Positions 1-9,657 are shown, counted from the first letter of the stretch. The stretch is 64,000 bases of DNA from Fen-1359 sp963710355 (GCA_963710355.1 CAVPZU010000002.1:124001-188000), one strand, 5' to 3'. The notes: a model not told the origin generated them from the sequence alone. Numbers and translations are program-made.

Positions 1-206
1 CGGACCCCAAAAAAGACCCGAACGCAAAACTCTTCTCGAAACTATCTTACGCCGATGTATTAAAGCAGAACCTGCGAATAATGGACCACGCCGCCATAAG
101 CCTTTGCAGAGACAACCACATACCAATCATTGTCCTGAACATCTTCAAGGAGGAAAATCTGAAAAAGGCGGTCTGCGGCGAAAAGGTCGGCACAATTATC
201 TGCTGA
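1..206 (+). CDS. pyrH: UMP kinase, C-terminal end (partial)
   Basis: The window opens inside this gene; the last 68 codons are visible in frame 3 and end at TGA 204-206. The tail, with DHAAISLCRDNHIPI followed by a hydrophobic strand and VCGEKVGTIIC, matches the C-terminus of the hexameric bacterial UMP kinase, which phosphorylates UMP to UDP. The neighbour agrees: frr starts 15 nt downstream, and pyrH-frr is one of the most conserved bacterial gene pairs. The 5' part lies outside the window, so the nucleotide-binding residues cannot be checked. Confidence 0.88.
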   Translation, partial: DPKKDPNAKLFSKLSYADVLKQNLRIMDHAAISLCRDNHIPIIVLNIFKEENLKKAVCGEKVGTIIC

Positions 207-221
207 GTGTGGAGGATAAAT

Positions 222-782
222 ATGCCGGTTAAGGAAATTATCAGTCAGCACAGGACAAAGATGGAAAAGGCAGTCCAGTTTTTAGCCGACGAATTAAAGG
301 CAGCCCGGACAGGCCGAGCCTCGACAGCACTCGTTGAAAACATCAGGGTCGAATATTACGGCAGCCCGACCCCCTTAAAACAATTAGCATCCCTTGCGGC
401 GCCGCAGGCCGACTTGATTGTCATAAAACCATTTGACCCTGCCGTCTTGAAGGATATCGAAAAGGCAATAAAAAACAGCGACATCAGCATCGCTCCAATC
501 CTCGACGGAAAAATGATTCGTCTCAGCATCCCGCCTCTAAGCGAGGAACGGAGAATACAAATCGTCAATCAGGTAAAACAGGCCGGCGAGCAGGCAAAAA
601 TAAGTCTGCGTAATATAAGACACGACACCCTCAAAGAGTTTCAAAGACAGGAAGATGCCAAACTGATTACCGAGGACGACCACGAAAACGGCAAAAAACA
701 GATCGACGACCTGACCAAGGAATACACCAACAAAATTGATAACCTCGTCAAAACAAAATCCGACGAGATAATGAAAGACTAA
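222..782 (+). CDS. frr: Ribosome recycling factor
   Basis: A 186-residue protein, the usual length of RRF, which with EF-G splits post-termination ribosomes. Visible family features are the N-terminal helix with LKAARTGRAST, the beta domain with YYGSPTPLKQLA and IKPFDPAVLKDIEKAI, PPLSEERR, and a charged helical C-terminus. The start is ATG 222 because GGAGG lies 6 nt upstream; an in-frame start at 207 would sit before that site and add five non-conserved residues. It directly follows pyrH, and the two are probably cotranscribed. Confidence 0.97.
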   Translation: MPVKEIISQHRTKMEKAVQFLADELKAARTGRASTALVENIRVEYYGSPTPLKQLASLAAPQADLIVIKPFDPAVLKDIEKAIKNSDISIAPILDGKMIRLSIPPLSEERRIQIVNQVKQAGEQAKISLRNIRHDTLKEFQRQEDAKLITEDDHENGKKQIDDLTKEYTNKIDNLVKTKSDEIMKD

Positions 783-862
783 TCTCGATAAGTTTCTGTT
801 TGTCAGATTCGCTGTCCTGTCTGTAGTCTTTCAGCCGACTCTCTTTTTTGGAGGCACAAATC

Positions 863-3850
863 ATGCAGACTATAGGCAATAAAAAAACAACAAAAAGGCC
901 AAAAAAGAAAAAAATAATTCAAAGAATAATACTTCTTGTACTGGCAATCTTTATCGCTCTTGCTGCTTGCGCGGTGCTTTTTCTGCCGACTTTTGTCTCG
1001 TCCAAAAAAGGCAACCGGTTTGTCCTCGACCAAATAAATAAACGCATCGACGGCAAACTAAATTTTGAATCCCTTTCAATATCATGGAAAAAGGGCATCC
1101 AAATCACGGGGTTGTCTTTCCGAGATAAAGCCGACACCCTCTCAGCCGATATCGAAAACATTCAAACACAACCTCATTATCTTTCGCTGCTGACGGATGT
1201 GCCGACTTTCGGGGCTACAATTATCGACAAGCCGATAATCAAAATTAAAATCGCCGAACAGGCCGAAAAAAAAACGCAGAAGGCTGCAGAAAAATCCGGC
1301 GGACATAAAATTACACTTCCGCAGATAGACCTTTCCATTAATGATGGAGACTTCAAGGTGACAAACCCAGCGGGAAAAACAACCGAGCTTTCACAGATAA
1401 ACTCAAAGTTAAACCTGAAACCGGCAGGGCAGCAAACAGACTTCAACATAGGTCTGAATTTGTCAAATAATAATAAAAAATCGAAAGTAACCGCCAGGGG
1501 CGAGGTTACACCCAAAAAAGAGACCGGATGGTCTTTAGAGGGGACAAGCGGCAGCCTGTCCGTTGAGGTCAATGATTTGGATATTGAATCATTAGGCCCG
1601 TTTTTCGCTTTGGCAGGCATAAATGTCCAGGCAAAAGGCAATGCCTCAGCAAATATCTTCGCAGAAATGAAAGACGGCCAAATTGAAAAAGTGAACGGCT
1701 CTATTAAGGGACACAACCTGGAAGTAACAGGGCCTGTAATTAAAGGCGACAATCTCCATACGAATAATTTAGATATTAATGTCAGACTCGCCCGTCAACA
1801 GGAGATGATAAGTATTGAAAATTTCGTCATCGATTCCGACTGGTTAAAGGCACAAGTAACAGGCACTGCCCCGACAACATTCGAGTCTCTCAATAAGTTC
1901 CTTAATTCCGGCTCAGACCTTCAGGTGAATTTCGATTGTCAAATCGGCACTGTTCTTTCCCAAATGCCCCACACAATCGGCATCAGGGAAGGATTGGAAA
2001 TAAATTCCGGCTCGCTAAAAGGCAATGTCAAAACATCAACCCAGGCGGGCAGGAGAAATATATCAGGACAGGCAAGTCTTGCCGGTCTGGCAGGAAAAGT
2101 TGATGGGAAAAATATCGCCATGTCTGAACCGGTAACGATAACAGCCCAGGTTGCTGCAGATGACAACGCGATAAGACTGGATAAGCTGGACATCTCGGCT
2201 GCATTCGCACAACTCAACTGCAGCGGAACAGACAAAGAGCTTAAATACACGTTCGATACGGATTTATCAAAACTCCAGGCGGAGATTGGACAATTCGTCG
2301 ATTTCGGTGCATACAAAATAGCAGGCAATTACTCTGAAGATGGAACAGTAACAATTGATAAAGACAAAATCGGCATCGCAGGCTCGGCTGAAATGAAAGA
2401 ACTCAGCATCACTTCCAGGAATACAACTGCCCGGGAACCAAAAGCAGATATTACCTTCCAGATGGAATGGAGGAAGAATGAAGATATTTTGGCAATTAAG
2501 TCTCTAAATACAAGTGCTGCTCTTGGCAGGATAAACATAACAGATTCAATCATTGCTATAAATAAAGATACAGATAAACAGTCGCAAATAAACATCTCTG
2601 CCCAGGCGGTTGACCTTGAAAAAGTGCGGCCTTTTACAGTAATATTTGCGAATTTACCTGAAGAAATGAAACTGGCAGGCCTTGCCCAGTCGAATATTCT
2701 TATAACGAAAAAGAACAATGACTATAAATTCAAAACCGATAATACAAAAATCAATAAGCTTAAAATCAGCTATCCCGGCCAAAAAGACTTCGTACAGGAA
2801 GAAATAACACTCGTTGCAGATTGTAAAGTCAATCTTAAAGATAAAACATTCGCAGTAAATGGGCAGTTAACCAGCCCGCAAATAAATATCAAAAGTCAAC
2901 TTGAAAACAAAATCCAAGGGGATACGGGCAACCTGAAAGGCCAAGCAGACTTGGAATATGACTGGGCTTCGATAAGCACGCTGGCAGCACCTTATTTGCC
3001 GGAAGGTTTGAAAATTGAAGGTAAGCGAAAAGAAACAATTATTTTCTCCAGCCAGTACCCTTCGCAAAAACCGCAGGAGATGTTCGCCAACCTGAATGCA
3101 AAAGCCGGCTTAGGCTTTGATAAGGCCCAATACACAGGTCTGGACGCCGGGGCAACACAAGTCAATATGGCTGCCGAAAAAGGCCTGCTCAAAATCGCCC
3201 CGTTTTCGACAACGCTGAACAAAGGCGCTTTGAACTTCGGCGCCTCTGTCGACCTCAATTCAAAACCCGTTAAACTGACCCTGCCCGCACCTGTGCAAAT
3301 CGTAAAAGATTTTCAGCTTAACGATATAATCACAAATAAACTTGGGCCATATATAAATCCTATATTTATGGATGTATTAAACGTATCCGGCAGAGCAAGT
3401 TTCTACTGCGACACAATGGCTATACCTATGTCTGCAAATAGTGTAAATGATATGGAGATTTCAGGGACTGTTTCAATTGACAATCTGGTTATGCAATCGG
3501 GCTTTCTCAACACGATTCGCCAGGCAATGGGAGGAACCACCGCCGGCCAGGAAATTACTATAAAGCCGGTAAAGTTTGTTCTAAAAAACGGAAAGGTCAA
3601 ATACGACAATATGCAGATAAATATTGGCGGCTTTTCCATAAATTTCCTCAACGCAACTATCGGGCTGGATAAAAGCTATGATATAACAATAGAATTGCCC
3701 ATAAACGGAAAAAGAACGCGTATTCCATTCGCATGCAAAGCAGGTCAAAAACCACAAATCGACTTAAAACCATTCATAAAAGACCAGGTGCAAAATCTGA
3801 TTGAGGACCAGATGCAGAAACTGCTTCAAAAAAACAAGAAAAACAATTAA
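863..3850 (+). CDS. AsmA-like envelope protein
   Basis: 995 residues: a lysine-rich cytoplasmic N-terminus, one membrane segment at about residues 20-42, then a very long extracytoplasmic region made almost wholly of beta-strand repeats, ending in a lysine-rich tail. This is the architecture of the AsmA/TamB/DUF748-like superfamily, thought to form bridges for lipid transport or assembly at the outer membrane. The start is ATG 863, preceded by GGAGG (850-854); an upstream in-frame TTG at 848 overlaps that site. The specific family was not established and the function is inferred from architecture only. The gene is followed 47 nt later by the yihY-like gene. Confidence 0.7.
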   Translation: MQTIGNKKTTKRPKKKKIIQRIILLVLAIFIALAACAVLFLPTFVSSKKGNRFVLDQINKRIDGKLNFESLSISWKKGIQITGLSFRDKADTLSADIENIQTQPHYLSLLTDVPTFGATIIDKPIIKIKIAEQAEKKTQKAAEKSGGHKITLPQIDLSINDGDFKVTNPAGKTTELSQINSKLNLKPAGQQTDFNIGLNLSNNNKKSKVTARGEVTPKKETGWSLEGTSGSLSVEVNDLDIESLGPFFALAGINVQAKGNASANIFAEMKDGQIEKVNGSIKGHNLEVTGPVIKGDNLHTNNLDINVRLARQQEMISIENFVIDSDWLKAQVTGTAPTTFESLNKFLNSGSDLQVNFDCQIGTVLSQMPHTIGIREGLEINSGSLKGNVKTSTQAGRRNISGQASLAGLAGKVDGKNIAMSEPVTITAQVAADDNAIRLDKLDISAAFAQLNCSGTDKELKYTFDTDLSKLQAEIGQFVDFGAYKIAGNYSEDGTVTIDKDKIGIAGSAEMKELSITSRNTTAREPKADITFQMEWRKNEDILAIKSLNTSAALGRINITDSIIAINKDTDKQSQINISAQAVDLEKVRPFTVIFANLPEEMKLAGLAQSNILITKKNNDYKFKTDNTKINKLKISYPGQKDFVQEEITLVADCKVNLKDKTFAVNGQLTSPQINIKSQLENKIQGDTGNLKGQADLEYDWASISTLAAPYLPEGLKIEGKRKETIIFSSQYPSQKPQEMFANLNAKAGLGFDKAQYTGLDAGATQVNMAAEKGLLKIAPFSTTLNKGALNFGASVDLNSKPVKLTLPAPVQIVKDFQLNDIITNKLGPYINPIFMDVLNVSGRASFYCDTMAIPMSANSVNDMEISGTVSIDNLVMQSGFLNTIRQAMGGTTAGQEITIKPVKFVLKNGKVKYDNMQINIGGFSINFLNATIGLDKSYDITIELPINGKRTRIPFACKAGQKPQIDLKPFIKDQVQNLIEDQMQKLLQKNKKNN

Positions 3851-3897
3851 ACTATTCTCCCGAAAACAACCGCAAACAAATCTGAAAGGATTTTGCG

Positions 3898-5226
3898 ATG
3901 CTTAAGACAATAAAAAATTTGATAACTGTTCCGTTATCGACGTCACAGAAAAATATAGGCCGGCTCGGACGATTTGCGATTTTTCAGCTTAAGATGTGGT
4001 ACCACTGCACAAAACTTCTGCGGCAGAACCGCATTCGGCAGCAGGCAGCGGCGCTTTCGTATTACACGATTTTTGGAATCATACCCCTGGCAATCGTGAT
4101 ACTGCTTATTTTTCAAGCGTTCCCGGCCTTCAGCTCGCTTGGAGATAAGGTGAAAGAGTTTATTTACAACCAGGCACAGCTTTCAAGTTTTCAAACCGTC
4201 AGCGATAACAAAGACGGCGCTAACCAGGCTGTAACCCTCACCAAGCACCTCGACGAGCTTATAGGAAGATTTTTTACCGGAGCCAACCAAGGGACAATAA
4301 CGATATTCAGCATAATATCCGTGATAGTGGCAGCGATATCTCTTCTTTCGACAATAGAAAAGACGTTTAACAATGTATGGAACATCAGCAAGGGCAGGTC
4401 GCTGATTCAACAAGTCGTCAATTACTGGGCAGTTCTGACGCTCGGCCCGCTGCTCATCGGTGCAGGGCTTTATGCAACGGCTTATTTTTCCATCATAGGC
4501 CGGCTTCAGAAAACAGTCTCAACAACGCTCACTCCCGTCGCTATTTCATATTTTATCGCCGCAGTCGTTTTCTTTCTGCTGTATCTGCTTCTGCCAAACA
4601 CAAAGGTAAAAATCAGGCCTGCCTTATGGGGCGCCGCCGTCGCAGCCCTCGCCTGGATAATCGCACGAGAGGCATTCGCATATTTTGTTATCGGGCTTAA
4701 GACCTACAACACGGTCTATGGCCTGCTGGCGATTATCCCGATGACAGTTGTGTGGATTTATGTTATCTGGCTGATAGTAATCTTCGGCCTGCAATTGACC
4801 TACACAACACAGAACCTCAAGAGCCTCGACGAAGCTGAAATTATCGCCTCGCAGAAACGCGAAGGGTATTTTATCGCAAATGATTTTACTGTGATAAACA
4901 TCGTCGGACAAATCGCTTCTGCCGCAGGTGGCGACGGGCCGGTCGAAGAAACGGCTGTATGCAGCAGATTAAACCTGCCGCAGGAATTCTGTGAAAAAAT
5001 ACTAAATCAATTAGTCGCCAGAGGAATTCTCGCCAAAACAATCGAGCCGAAGGTCGGCTACCTGCCTGCACGGGATACGGCCAATATAAAACTGTCTCAA
5101 ATTACAGAAGCAGTCTCTGAAATAACGTTGCCGTCGAACGAACAATTGCCGCTTCTAGCGCAGATGACCCAATCGCAGGGAAAAGATTTGTCGAATTACA
5201 CGGTAAAACAACTCATAAGCGGCTGA
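3898..5226 (+). CDS. YihY/BrkB family membrane protein with C-terminal winged-helix-like extension
   Basis: 442 residues. Residues about 30-305 are the YihY/BrkB domain (long misnamed ribonuclease BN): QQAAALSYYTIFGIIPLAIV, then several membrane helices and LPNTKVKIRPALWGA. The remaining ~110 residues are soluble and resemble a small winged-helix domain (VCSRLNLPQEFCEKILNQL, then VARGILAK), similar to the Rrf2/MarR style of fold; this part is inference. Family members are inner-membrane proteins of unclear role. AAGGA lies 9 nt before ATG 3898. It converges with the LysE-family gene, with only 22 nt between the two stop codons. Confidence 0.85.
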   Translation: MLKTIKNLITVPLSTSQKNIGRLGRFAIFQLKMWYHCTKLLRQNRIRQQAAALSYYTIFGIIPLAIVILLIFQAFPAFSSLGDKVKEFIYNQAQLSSFQTVSDNKDGANQAVTLTKHLDELIGRFFTGANQGTITIFSIISVIVAAISLLSTIEKTFNNVWNISKGRSLIQQVVNYWAVLTLGPLLIGAGLYATAYFSIIGRLQKTVSTTLTPVAISYFIAAVVFFLLYLLLPNTKVKIRPALWGAAVAALAWIIAREAFAYFVIGLKTYNTVYGLLAIIPMTVVWIYVIWLIVIFGLQLTYTTQNLKSLDEAEIIASQKREGYFIANDFTVINIVGQIASAAGGDGPVEETAVCSRLNLPQEFCEKILNQLVARGILAKTIEPKVGYLPARDTANIKLSQITEAVSEITLPSNEQLPLLAQMTQSQGKDLSNYTVKQLISG

Positions 5227-5248
5227 AAAAAGGCGACTGCTAAGAGTT

Positions 5249-5872
5249 TCAAGCAAGCCAGAGTTTTAAGGCATCGGCGATAAACTTTACGCCGAAAAAT
5301 CCCATTGCTATCGCACAGATAACCAATACTATCATCTGTCCCCGCCCTTTGAGCAGGATTGAACCTTTAAAGCTCGTCCAGGAAAGTGTCTGATACCAGA
5401 TGAGGTCGCAGAGCCAGTGGATAGCAGCGAAAGCTGCAAACGCCCATATTCCCAGGCCCTTCGCCTGCAAAGCCAGCGCCAAACCGACCGTAGCCCACCA
5501 AACAAGAAAATATGGATTACCCGCCGAAAGCAGCACCCCCGCCAGGACTGGTCTGGAGGCAACAATTTTGCTTGCTTTCTCATCGGCGGCTTTTGCGCCT
5601 TTGTAAATACCATAAGCCATAAACAGGAGCATTGCACCGCCGGCAAGACCAATAGCAATCCGGGCAGCCTTATGCTCAAAGATACCGGCTGCACCAAACG
5701 TAATCAAGATTATAAGCGGCAGCTCGACAATGCCGTGGCCAACGGCAATTAGAGACCCTGCGAAGCGATTTTTCGCCCCCATAACGATAGATTGCGTGGT
5801 CACCGGCCCGGGGGCTAAAACGCCCGAAAGCGATATTGCTACCACCTGCATTAGAAAAACCAGTATGTCCAT
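5249..5872 (-). CDS. LysE family amino-acid/metabolite exporter
   Basis: 207 residues with about six hydrophobic segments and the family N-terminal signature GVLAPGPVTTQSIVMGAKNR, where a PGP motif follows the first helix. The middle carries AGNPYFLVWWATVG, the conserved second-half motif of LysE/RhtB transporters. These proteins export basic or neutral amino acids; the substrate cannot be read from sequence. The gene stands alone on the minus strand, convergent with the YihY-like gene and divergent from the outer-membrane-like genes. The start is ATG 5872; MDILVFLMQ begins the first helix. Confidence 0.85.
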   Translation of the reverse strand: MDILVFLMQVVAISLSGVLAPGPVTTQSIVMGAKNRFAGSLIAVGHGIVELPLIILITFGAAGIFEHKAARIAIGLAGGAMLLFMAYGIYKGAKAADEKASKIVASRPVLAGVLLSAGNPYFLVWWATVGLALALQAKGLGIWAFAAFAAIHWLCDLIWYQTLSWTSFKGSILLKGRGQMIVLVICAIAMGFFGVKFIADALKLWLA

Positions 5873-6017
5873 AAACCGGCACCTGAAAATTAAGTCTTTT
5901 ATAAAACAGGAGCATTATACAAAAACAGGACGGTTTACTATTTAAATTTTCAGGGTATTAACTTGAGATTTTGACCATTCTGCAAGCCAAAAAAAAAGAA
6001 AAAAATATTTTTTTTTC

Positions 6018-6045
6018 TTGCAGAAAATATTTTTCCTGCTAAATT
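6018..6045 (+). promoter_or_regulatory. Possible sigma70-type promoter for the 6124 gene
   Basis: TTGCAG (6018-6023) and TAAATT (6040-6045) are 16 nt apart, about 80 nt before the ATG at 6124. Directly upstream is a long A-tract/T-tract (about 5988-6017), which could act as an UP element or bend. The match is moderate and the assignment tentative. Confidence 0.35.
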
Positions 6046-6123
6046 ACCCACATAAGCCTTAAATATTGTGTCTGCTTGGGCAGAAGAAAAAATAATATAA
6101 AATTAATTTATGGAGGTTACTTT

Positions 6124-6834
6124 ATGAACAAAAAGATTGCAGCAATTGCGGTTGTCCTGTTAGTGGCAGTAGTCTGGGCGCCATTGGCACTTGCGCTCGA
6201 CACGCTTGGGCCGCCCGCCGCAGGACTGAGGCAGGGTCAGTGTAGTCTCGGCCTTGACTATTCGTTCAGCCAGATGAGTTTCAAGTTTTCAGATGACTAC
6301 AAGGCCAGAGATAACCAGATCACCAAGACTTTTGTCAATCTCGGCTATGGTGTTGTAGACAACTTGGAGGTTTATGGTCGTCTTGGTGGTTCAAAATGGG
6401 AAAGTATTAATGATTGGGATGAATCTGGTGCTAATAGACCGGCCTGGGGTTTAGGCACAAAGGTAACGATTGTTCAGGATGGCAATTTGAAATGGGGCGC
6501 ACTGTTTCAGATTAGCTGGAATAAATCCGTGGCAATGTGGGGCGACAACGGAGAAAATTCTGAAACAATGAAATGGTATGAGTATCAGATTGCGGCAGGC
6601 CCAACATACAAGCTCACCGACAAGGTTTCAATCTTTGGCGGCCCGTTCTATAACCATCTCAGGGGCAAGGATACATGGACTGGTGATGACTCTTCAGATT
6701 TTAAGGGCGACAACCATTTTGGCGGTTACATCGGCGGACAAGTTGCTGTTAACGACAATCTTTCTCTAAATGCCGAATATCAATTGAGTACGGATGCTTC
6801 TGGAATGGGTCTTCAGTTGGTTTGGAAGTTCTAA
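6124..6834 (+). CDS. Secreted beta-barrel-like outer membrane protein
   Basis: 236 residues with a signal peptide (MNKKIAAIAVVLLVAVVWAP, cleavage probably after LALA). The mature protein alternates short polar and aromatic strands (LGLDYSFSQM, VDNLEVYGRLGG, LSLNAEYQLS) and ends in WKF; a terminal Phe is typical of outer-membrane beta-barrels. The start is ATG 6124 with GGAGG 7 nt upstream. It is a paralogue of the next gene: both mature proteins begin ALDTLGPPAA. No enzyme motif is visible, and its role (porin, adhesin or structural) is unknown. A strong terminator follows. Confidence 0.7.
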   Translation: MNKKIAAIAVVLLVAVVWAPLALALDTLGPPAAGLRQGQCSLGLDYSFSQMSFKFSDDYKARDNQITKTFVNLGYGVVDNLEVYGRLGGSKWESINDWDESGANRPAWGLGTKVTIVQDGNLKWGALFQISWNKSVAMWGDNGENSETMKWYEYQIAAGPTYKLTDKVSIFGGPFYNHLRGKDTWTGDDSSDFKGDNHFGGYIGGQVAVNDNLSLNAEYQLSTDASGMGLQLVWKF

Positions 6835-6871
6835 CCAGTCGAAAGGTTTGTTAATTTTTAGTCAGCACAAA

Positions 6872-6910
6872 AGAAGGCTGACAGGTTTCAAACTGTCAGC
6901 CTTCTTTCTT
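6872..6910 (+). terminator. Rho-independent terminator after the first barrel gene
   Basis: A perfect 13-bp stem (AGAAGGCTGACAG at 6872-6884 with its complement at 6893-6905), an 8-nt loop and a T-rich tail. It lies 38 nt after the stop at 6834, so the two barrel genes are separate transcription units. Confidence 0.9.
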
Positions 6911-7081
6911 TGGCGAAAAAATCCCTTTTTCACAAATCTACAGGCCAAAGGAATAAATATCTTCCTGCAAGAAACATTTTCTTTATCAAATTCCGGCAAA
7001 AAAACTGCTGATATTGCATATTTTCAGACGAAAACAATAAAGAAGATAATAAAACTGAAACTTTTTAAGGAAGATTACACT

Positions 7082-7921
7082 ATGAAAAGAAGATTTTTAG
7101 CAATTGCTATCGTCCTGCCTGTGATGGGAATCTGGGCGCCATCTGCCCTTGCACTCGATACGCTTGGGCCTCCTGCTGCCGCCGGTCTGGACCAGGGACA
7201 AAGCAGCCTCGGGTTCGACTACGCACACTCCAGTATGGACCTTAAACTGCACAATACCAAAAGGAGTGACAATTATGGCGGCTCTGAAAATTTACCATCA
7301 TGGAAAATCAAACATTTCATGACAGATGTTGTAACTGCCAAAATCGGGTATAGTGTCACGAACGACTTGGAGTGTTTTGTGCGGTTAGGTGCCTTGACAA
7401 CTGAGGATTCAAAGGGAACGCTCTCCGTAGGCTCAGTAAAATACATGGGAGACATGAAAGACATGGGTTTTGATTATGGCTTTGGGGCAAAAGCAACCTT
7501 CTGGAAGCAGGACAATCTGAAAGTGGGCGGCATACTCCAATTTGGCTATGCTAAACCTGAGGGCAAAGTTAGAATAGACCGGGGTGAGACAATAGGGGTC
7601 GTGAAATGTTCATCGAGAGTAGAATTAAGGGAAGTGCAAATGGCTGTAGGACCAACTTACAAATTGTCGGATGATGCTTCGATTTATGGCGGCCCTTTCC
7701 TTCATTACGTTAACGGCAATATGAGGTTCGAGGGCAATTCCTCGTTGTATCCTGAATACAACGAAAAATACTCTGCTGATATTAGCCAGCAAAACTGTTT
7801 CGGCGGCTTTGTTGGTATGCAGTTAGACCTCGACAAATACGCCCCATTCATCCTTAATGTTGAGTGGCAGCATACAGCAACAGATGATGCGCTCGGCCTG
7901 AACCTGACATGGAAATACTAA
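7082..7921 (+). CDS. Secreted beta-barrel-like outer membrane protein, paralogue
   Basis: 279 residues. The signal peptide MKRRFLAIAIVLPVMGIWAP and the first mature residues ALDTLGPPAAAGL match the upstream gene almost position by position, as do later blocks (VGPTYKLSDDASIYGGPF against AGPTYKLTDKVSIFGGPF), so the pair arose by tandem duplication. The protein ends in TWKY, an aromatic terminus suitable for a barrel. The start is ATG 7082, with AAGGAAG 9 nt upstream; an upstream in-frame extension reads through the preceding terminator and is not credible. The function is unknown. Confidence 0.7.
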   Translation: MKRRFLAIAIVLPVMGIWAPSALALDTLGPPAAAGLDQGQSSLGFDYAHSSMDLKLHNTKRSDNYGGSENLPSWKIKHFMTDVVTAKIGYSVTNDLECFVRLGALTTEDSKGTLSVGSVKYMGDMKDMGFDYGFGAKATFWKQDNLKVGGILQFGYAKPEGKVRIDRGETIGVVKCSSRVELREVQMAVGPTYKLSDDASIYGGPFLHYVNGNMRFEGNSSLYPEYNEKYSADISQQNCFGGFVGMQLDLDKYAPFILNVEWQHTATDDALGLNLTWKY

Positions 7922-7956
7922 CCGGTCAAGAGGTTTGCAAATTTTAGTTGGGATAC

Positions 7957-7996
7957 AAAAGGCCGGTAATTTCAATCCGCCGGCCTTTTTATTTTT
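7957..7996 (+). terminator. Rho-independent terminator after the second barrel gene
   Basis: A 10-bp stem (AAAAGGCCGG at 7957-7966 with CCGGCCTTTT at 7980-7989), a 13-nt loop and a T-rich run. It lies 36 nt after the stop at 7921. Confidence 0.88.
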
Positions 7997-8113
7997 GTAA
8001 AAAAAAGACTTGTCCCTGCGAACCTGCCGGCCTTTGCATCGTATAAAATCACAATAAAACTGTTTTTAATCTATAGCCAACAACGGATTATTTTTTGTTT
8101 CGGAGGCTAAAAA

Positions 8114-9589
8114 ATGCAGTTTACAGACAAGAAAAACAAACCTTCTTTTCTTCTTCTTTCCTCAATTTTGGTGCTGTTCTCGGGGTTAAGCCCCCTCCTG
8201 GCGGATGTGCAGCAGAGCGAAAGCATAACCGCCCTCAAACAGATGGGTAAGGCCTTTGCGGGTATTGCCGAAAAGGCCTCGCCCGCGGTGGTTGGCATTA
8301 AGGCCAACAAGGTTTCAACACTGCCTTATTATGTAATACCGGACTGGCCCTTCGGCAACCCCTTCGGCGATGACTCCTTCGACAAGTTCTTCCAGAGGCA
8401 GACGCCACAGCGAAATCAGCCGAGGCAGCAGCGTAAAATCACCCAGCCGGTGCAGGGATCAGGCTTTATTATCTCCGAAGACGGCTATATCCTCACAAAC
8501 CACCATCTGGTAGGAGAGGCTGAATCAGTCTGGGTAAAGATCGGTGAGTCATCTGAAATAAAGGCCCAGATTATCGGAACAGACCCCGATACGGATGTGG
8601 CTGTCCTAAAAGTAAAGAAAACAAACCTGCCGTATCTCGAACTGTCGGATTCGGACAAACTTGAGGTAGGCGAATGGGTGGTGGCAATCGGTAATCCCTT
8701 CGGGTTGAGCCACACGGTAACCGCCGGTATTGTCAGCGCCAAAGGCCGCAGCGCCGGCATAAATAAATATGAGGACTTCATTCAAACCGATGCCGCAATC
8801 AATCCAGGCAATTCCGGCGGGCCGCTTATCAATCTCGACGGCAAGGTCGTCGGAATCAATGCAGCCATTATAGGCCCAGGCGGCAACATCGGTATCGGCT
8901 TTGCAATACCCATCAATCTGGCAAAAAAGGTCTACAAGGACCTTATCAGCGAGGGCAAGGTGGTCAGAGGCTATCTCGGCGTAGCCATTCAGGACCTTAC
9001 CGAAGAAATGGCCCAATCGCTGGGGCTTCAGGGAAAGAAAGGTGCTATCGTGCCTGAAGTCCAAAAGGATACGGCTGCCGACAAGGCCGGCATACGACAA
9101 AACGACATCATCGTGGAATTTGACGGCAAGCCTGTCGAGAGCTCAAAGGAACTTCAAAGTATGGTGGCAGCATTAAAACCCGGAACAAAGGTAAAGATTA
9201 TTGTCCTGCGGGACGGCGAACGAAAAACCCTCAACGCTACCCTCGAAGAGGCAAAAACCGAAGAGACCCAGACACAAACTGCAAAGGAATCCGACACCCT
9301 TTCATCGCTCGGCATTGACGTGCAAAACATTACGGACCAGTTGGCCGAGCAACTCGGGTTTGAAGGACTGAGTGGCGTGGTGGTGACGAACGTTGAAACT
9401 GGTTCTGTCGCCGACCGTAACGGTCTGACAGCCGGCACGCTGATTATGGAAGTCAACCAGAAGAAGATTAAAAATGTCAGAGAATTCAAGGCAGAGATTA
9501 ATAAGGTTTCAAAAGGAGGAAATGCCCTCTTGCTGGTCCAGGATAGAAACGGCAGACGTTTTATCCTGTTGCCAATGCCGGAAGATTAA
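8114..9589 (+). CDS. HtrA/DegP-type periplasmic serine protease
   Basis: 491 residues. A signal peptide spans residues 1-30; a trypsin-like domain follows with the full catalytic triad: His in ILTNHHLVGEA, Asp in DPDTDVAVLKV, Ser in AAINPGNSGGPL. Two PDZ domains come next, with carboxylate-binding regions around GYLGVAIQDL and, less typically, the LGFEGLSGVVV region. This is the DegP/DegQ/MucD arrangement for proteolysis of misfolded envelope proteins. The start is ATG 8114 with GGAGG 8 nt upstream. It sits downstream of the two barrel proteins, which fits an envelope-quality role, but terminators separate the units. Confidence 0.93.
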   Translation: MQFTDKKNKPSFLLLSSILVLFSGLSPLLADVQQSESITALKQMGKAFAGIAEKASPAVVGIKANKVSTLPYYVIPDWPFGNPFGDDSFDKFFQRQTPQRNQPRQQRKITQPVQGSGFIISEDGYILTNHHLVGEAESVWVKIGESSEIKAQIIGTDPDTDVAVLKVKKTNLPYLELSDSDKLEVGEWVVAIGNPFGLSHTVTAGIVSAKGRSAGINKYEDFIQTDAAINPGNSGGPLINLDGKVVGINAAIIGPGGNIGIGFAIPINLAKKVYKDLISEGKVVRGYLGVAIQDLTEEMAQSLGLQGKKGAIVPEVQKDTAADKAGIRQNDIIVEFDGKPVESSKELQSMVAALKPGTKVKIIVLRDGERKTLNATLEEAKTEETQTQTAKESDTLSSLGIDVQNITDQLAEQLGFEGLSGVVVTNVETGSVADRNGLTAGTLIMEVNQKKIKNVREFKAEINKVSKGGNALLLVQDRNGRRFILLPMPED

Positions 9590-9657
9590 AGTTCCAAAAA
9601 AGACATTAAAAAACATAATCGGACAGGTGCGTTGCCTGTCTTTAGATTCATTCTGCA

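Noticed and set aside
4377..4700. A 107-residue reading frame opposite in phase within the YihY-like gene
   Set aside because: It lies wholly inside a well-supported gene and has low-complexity basic composition; no ribosome site.
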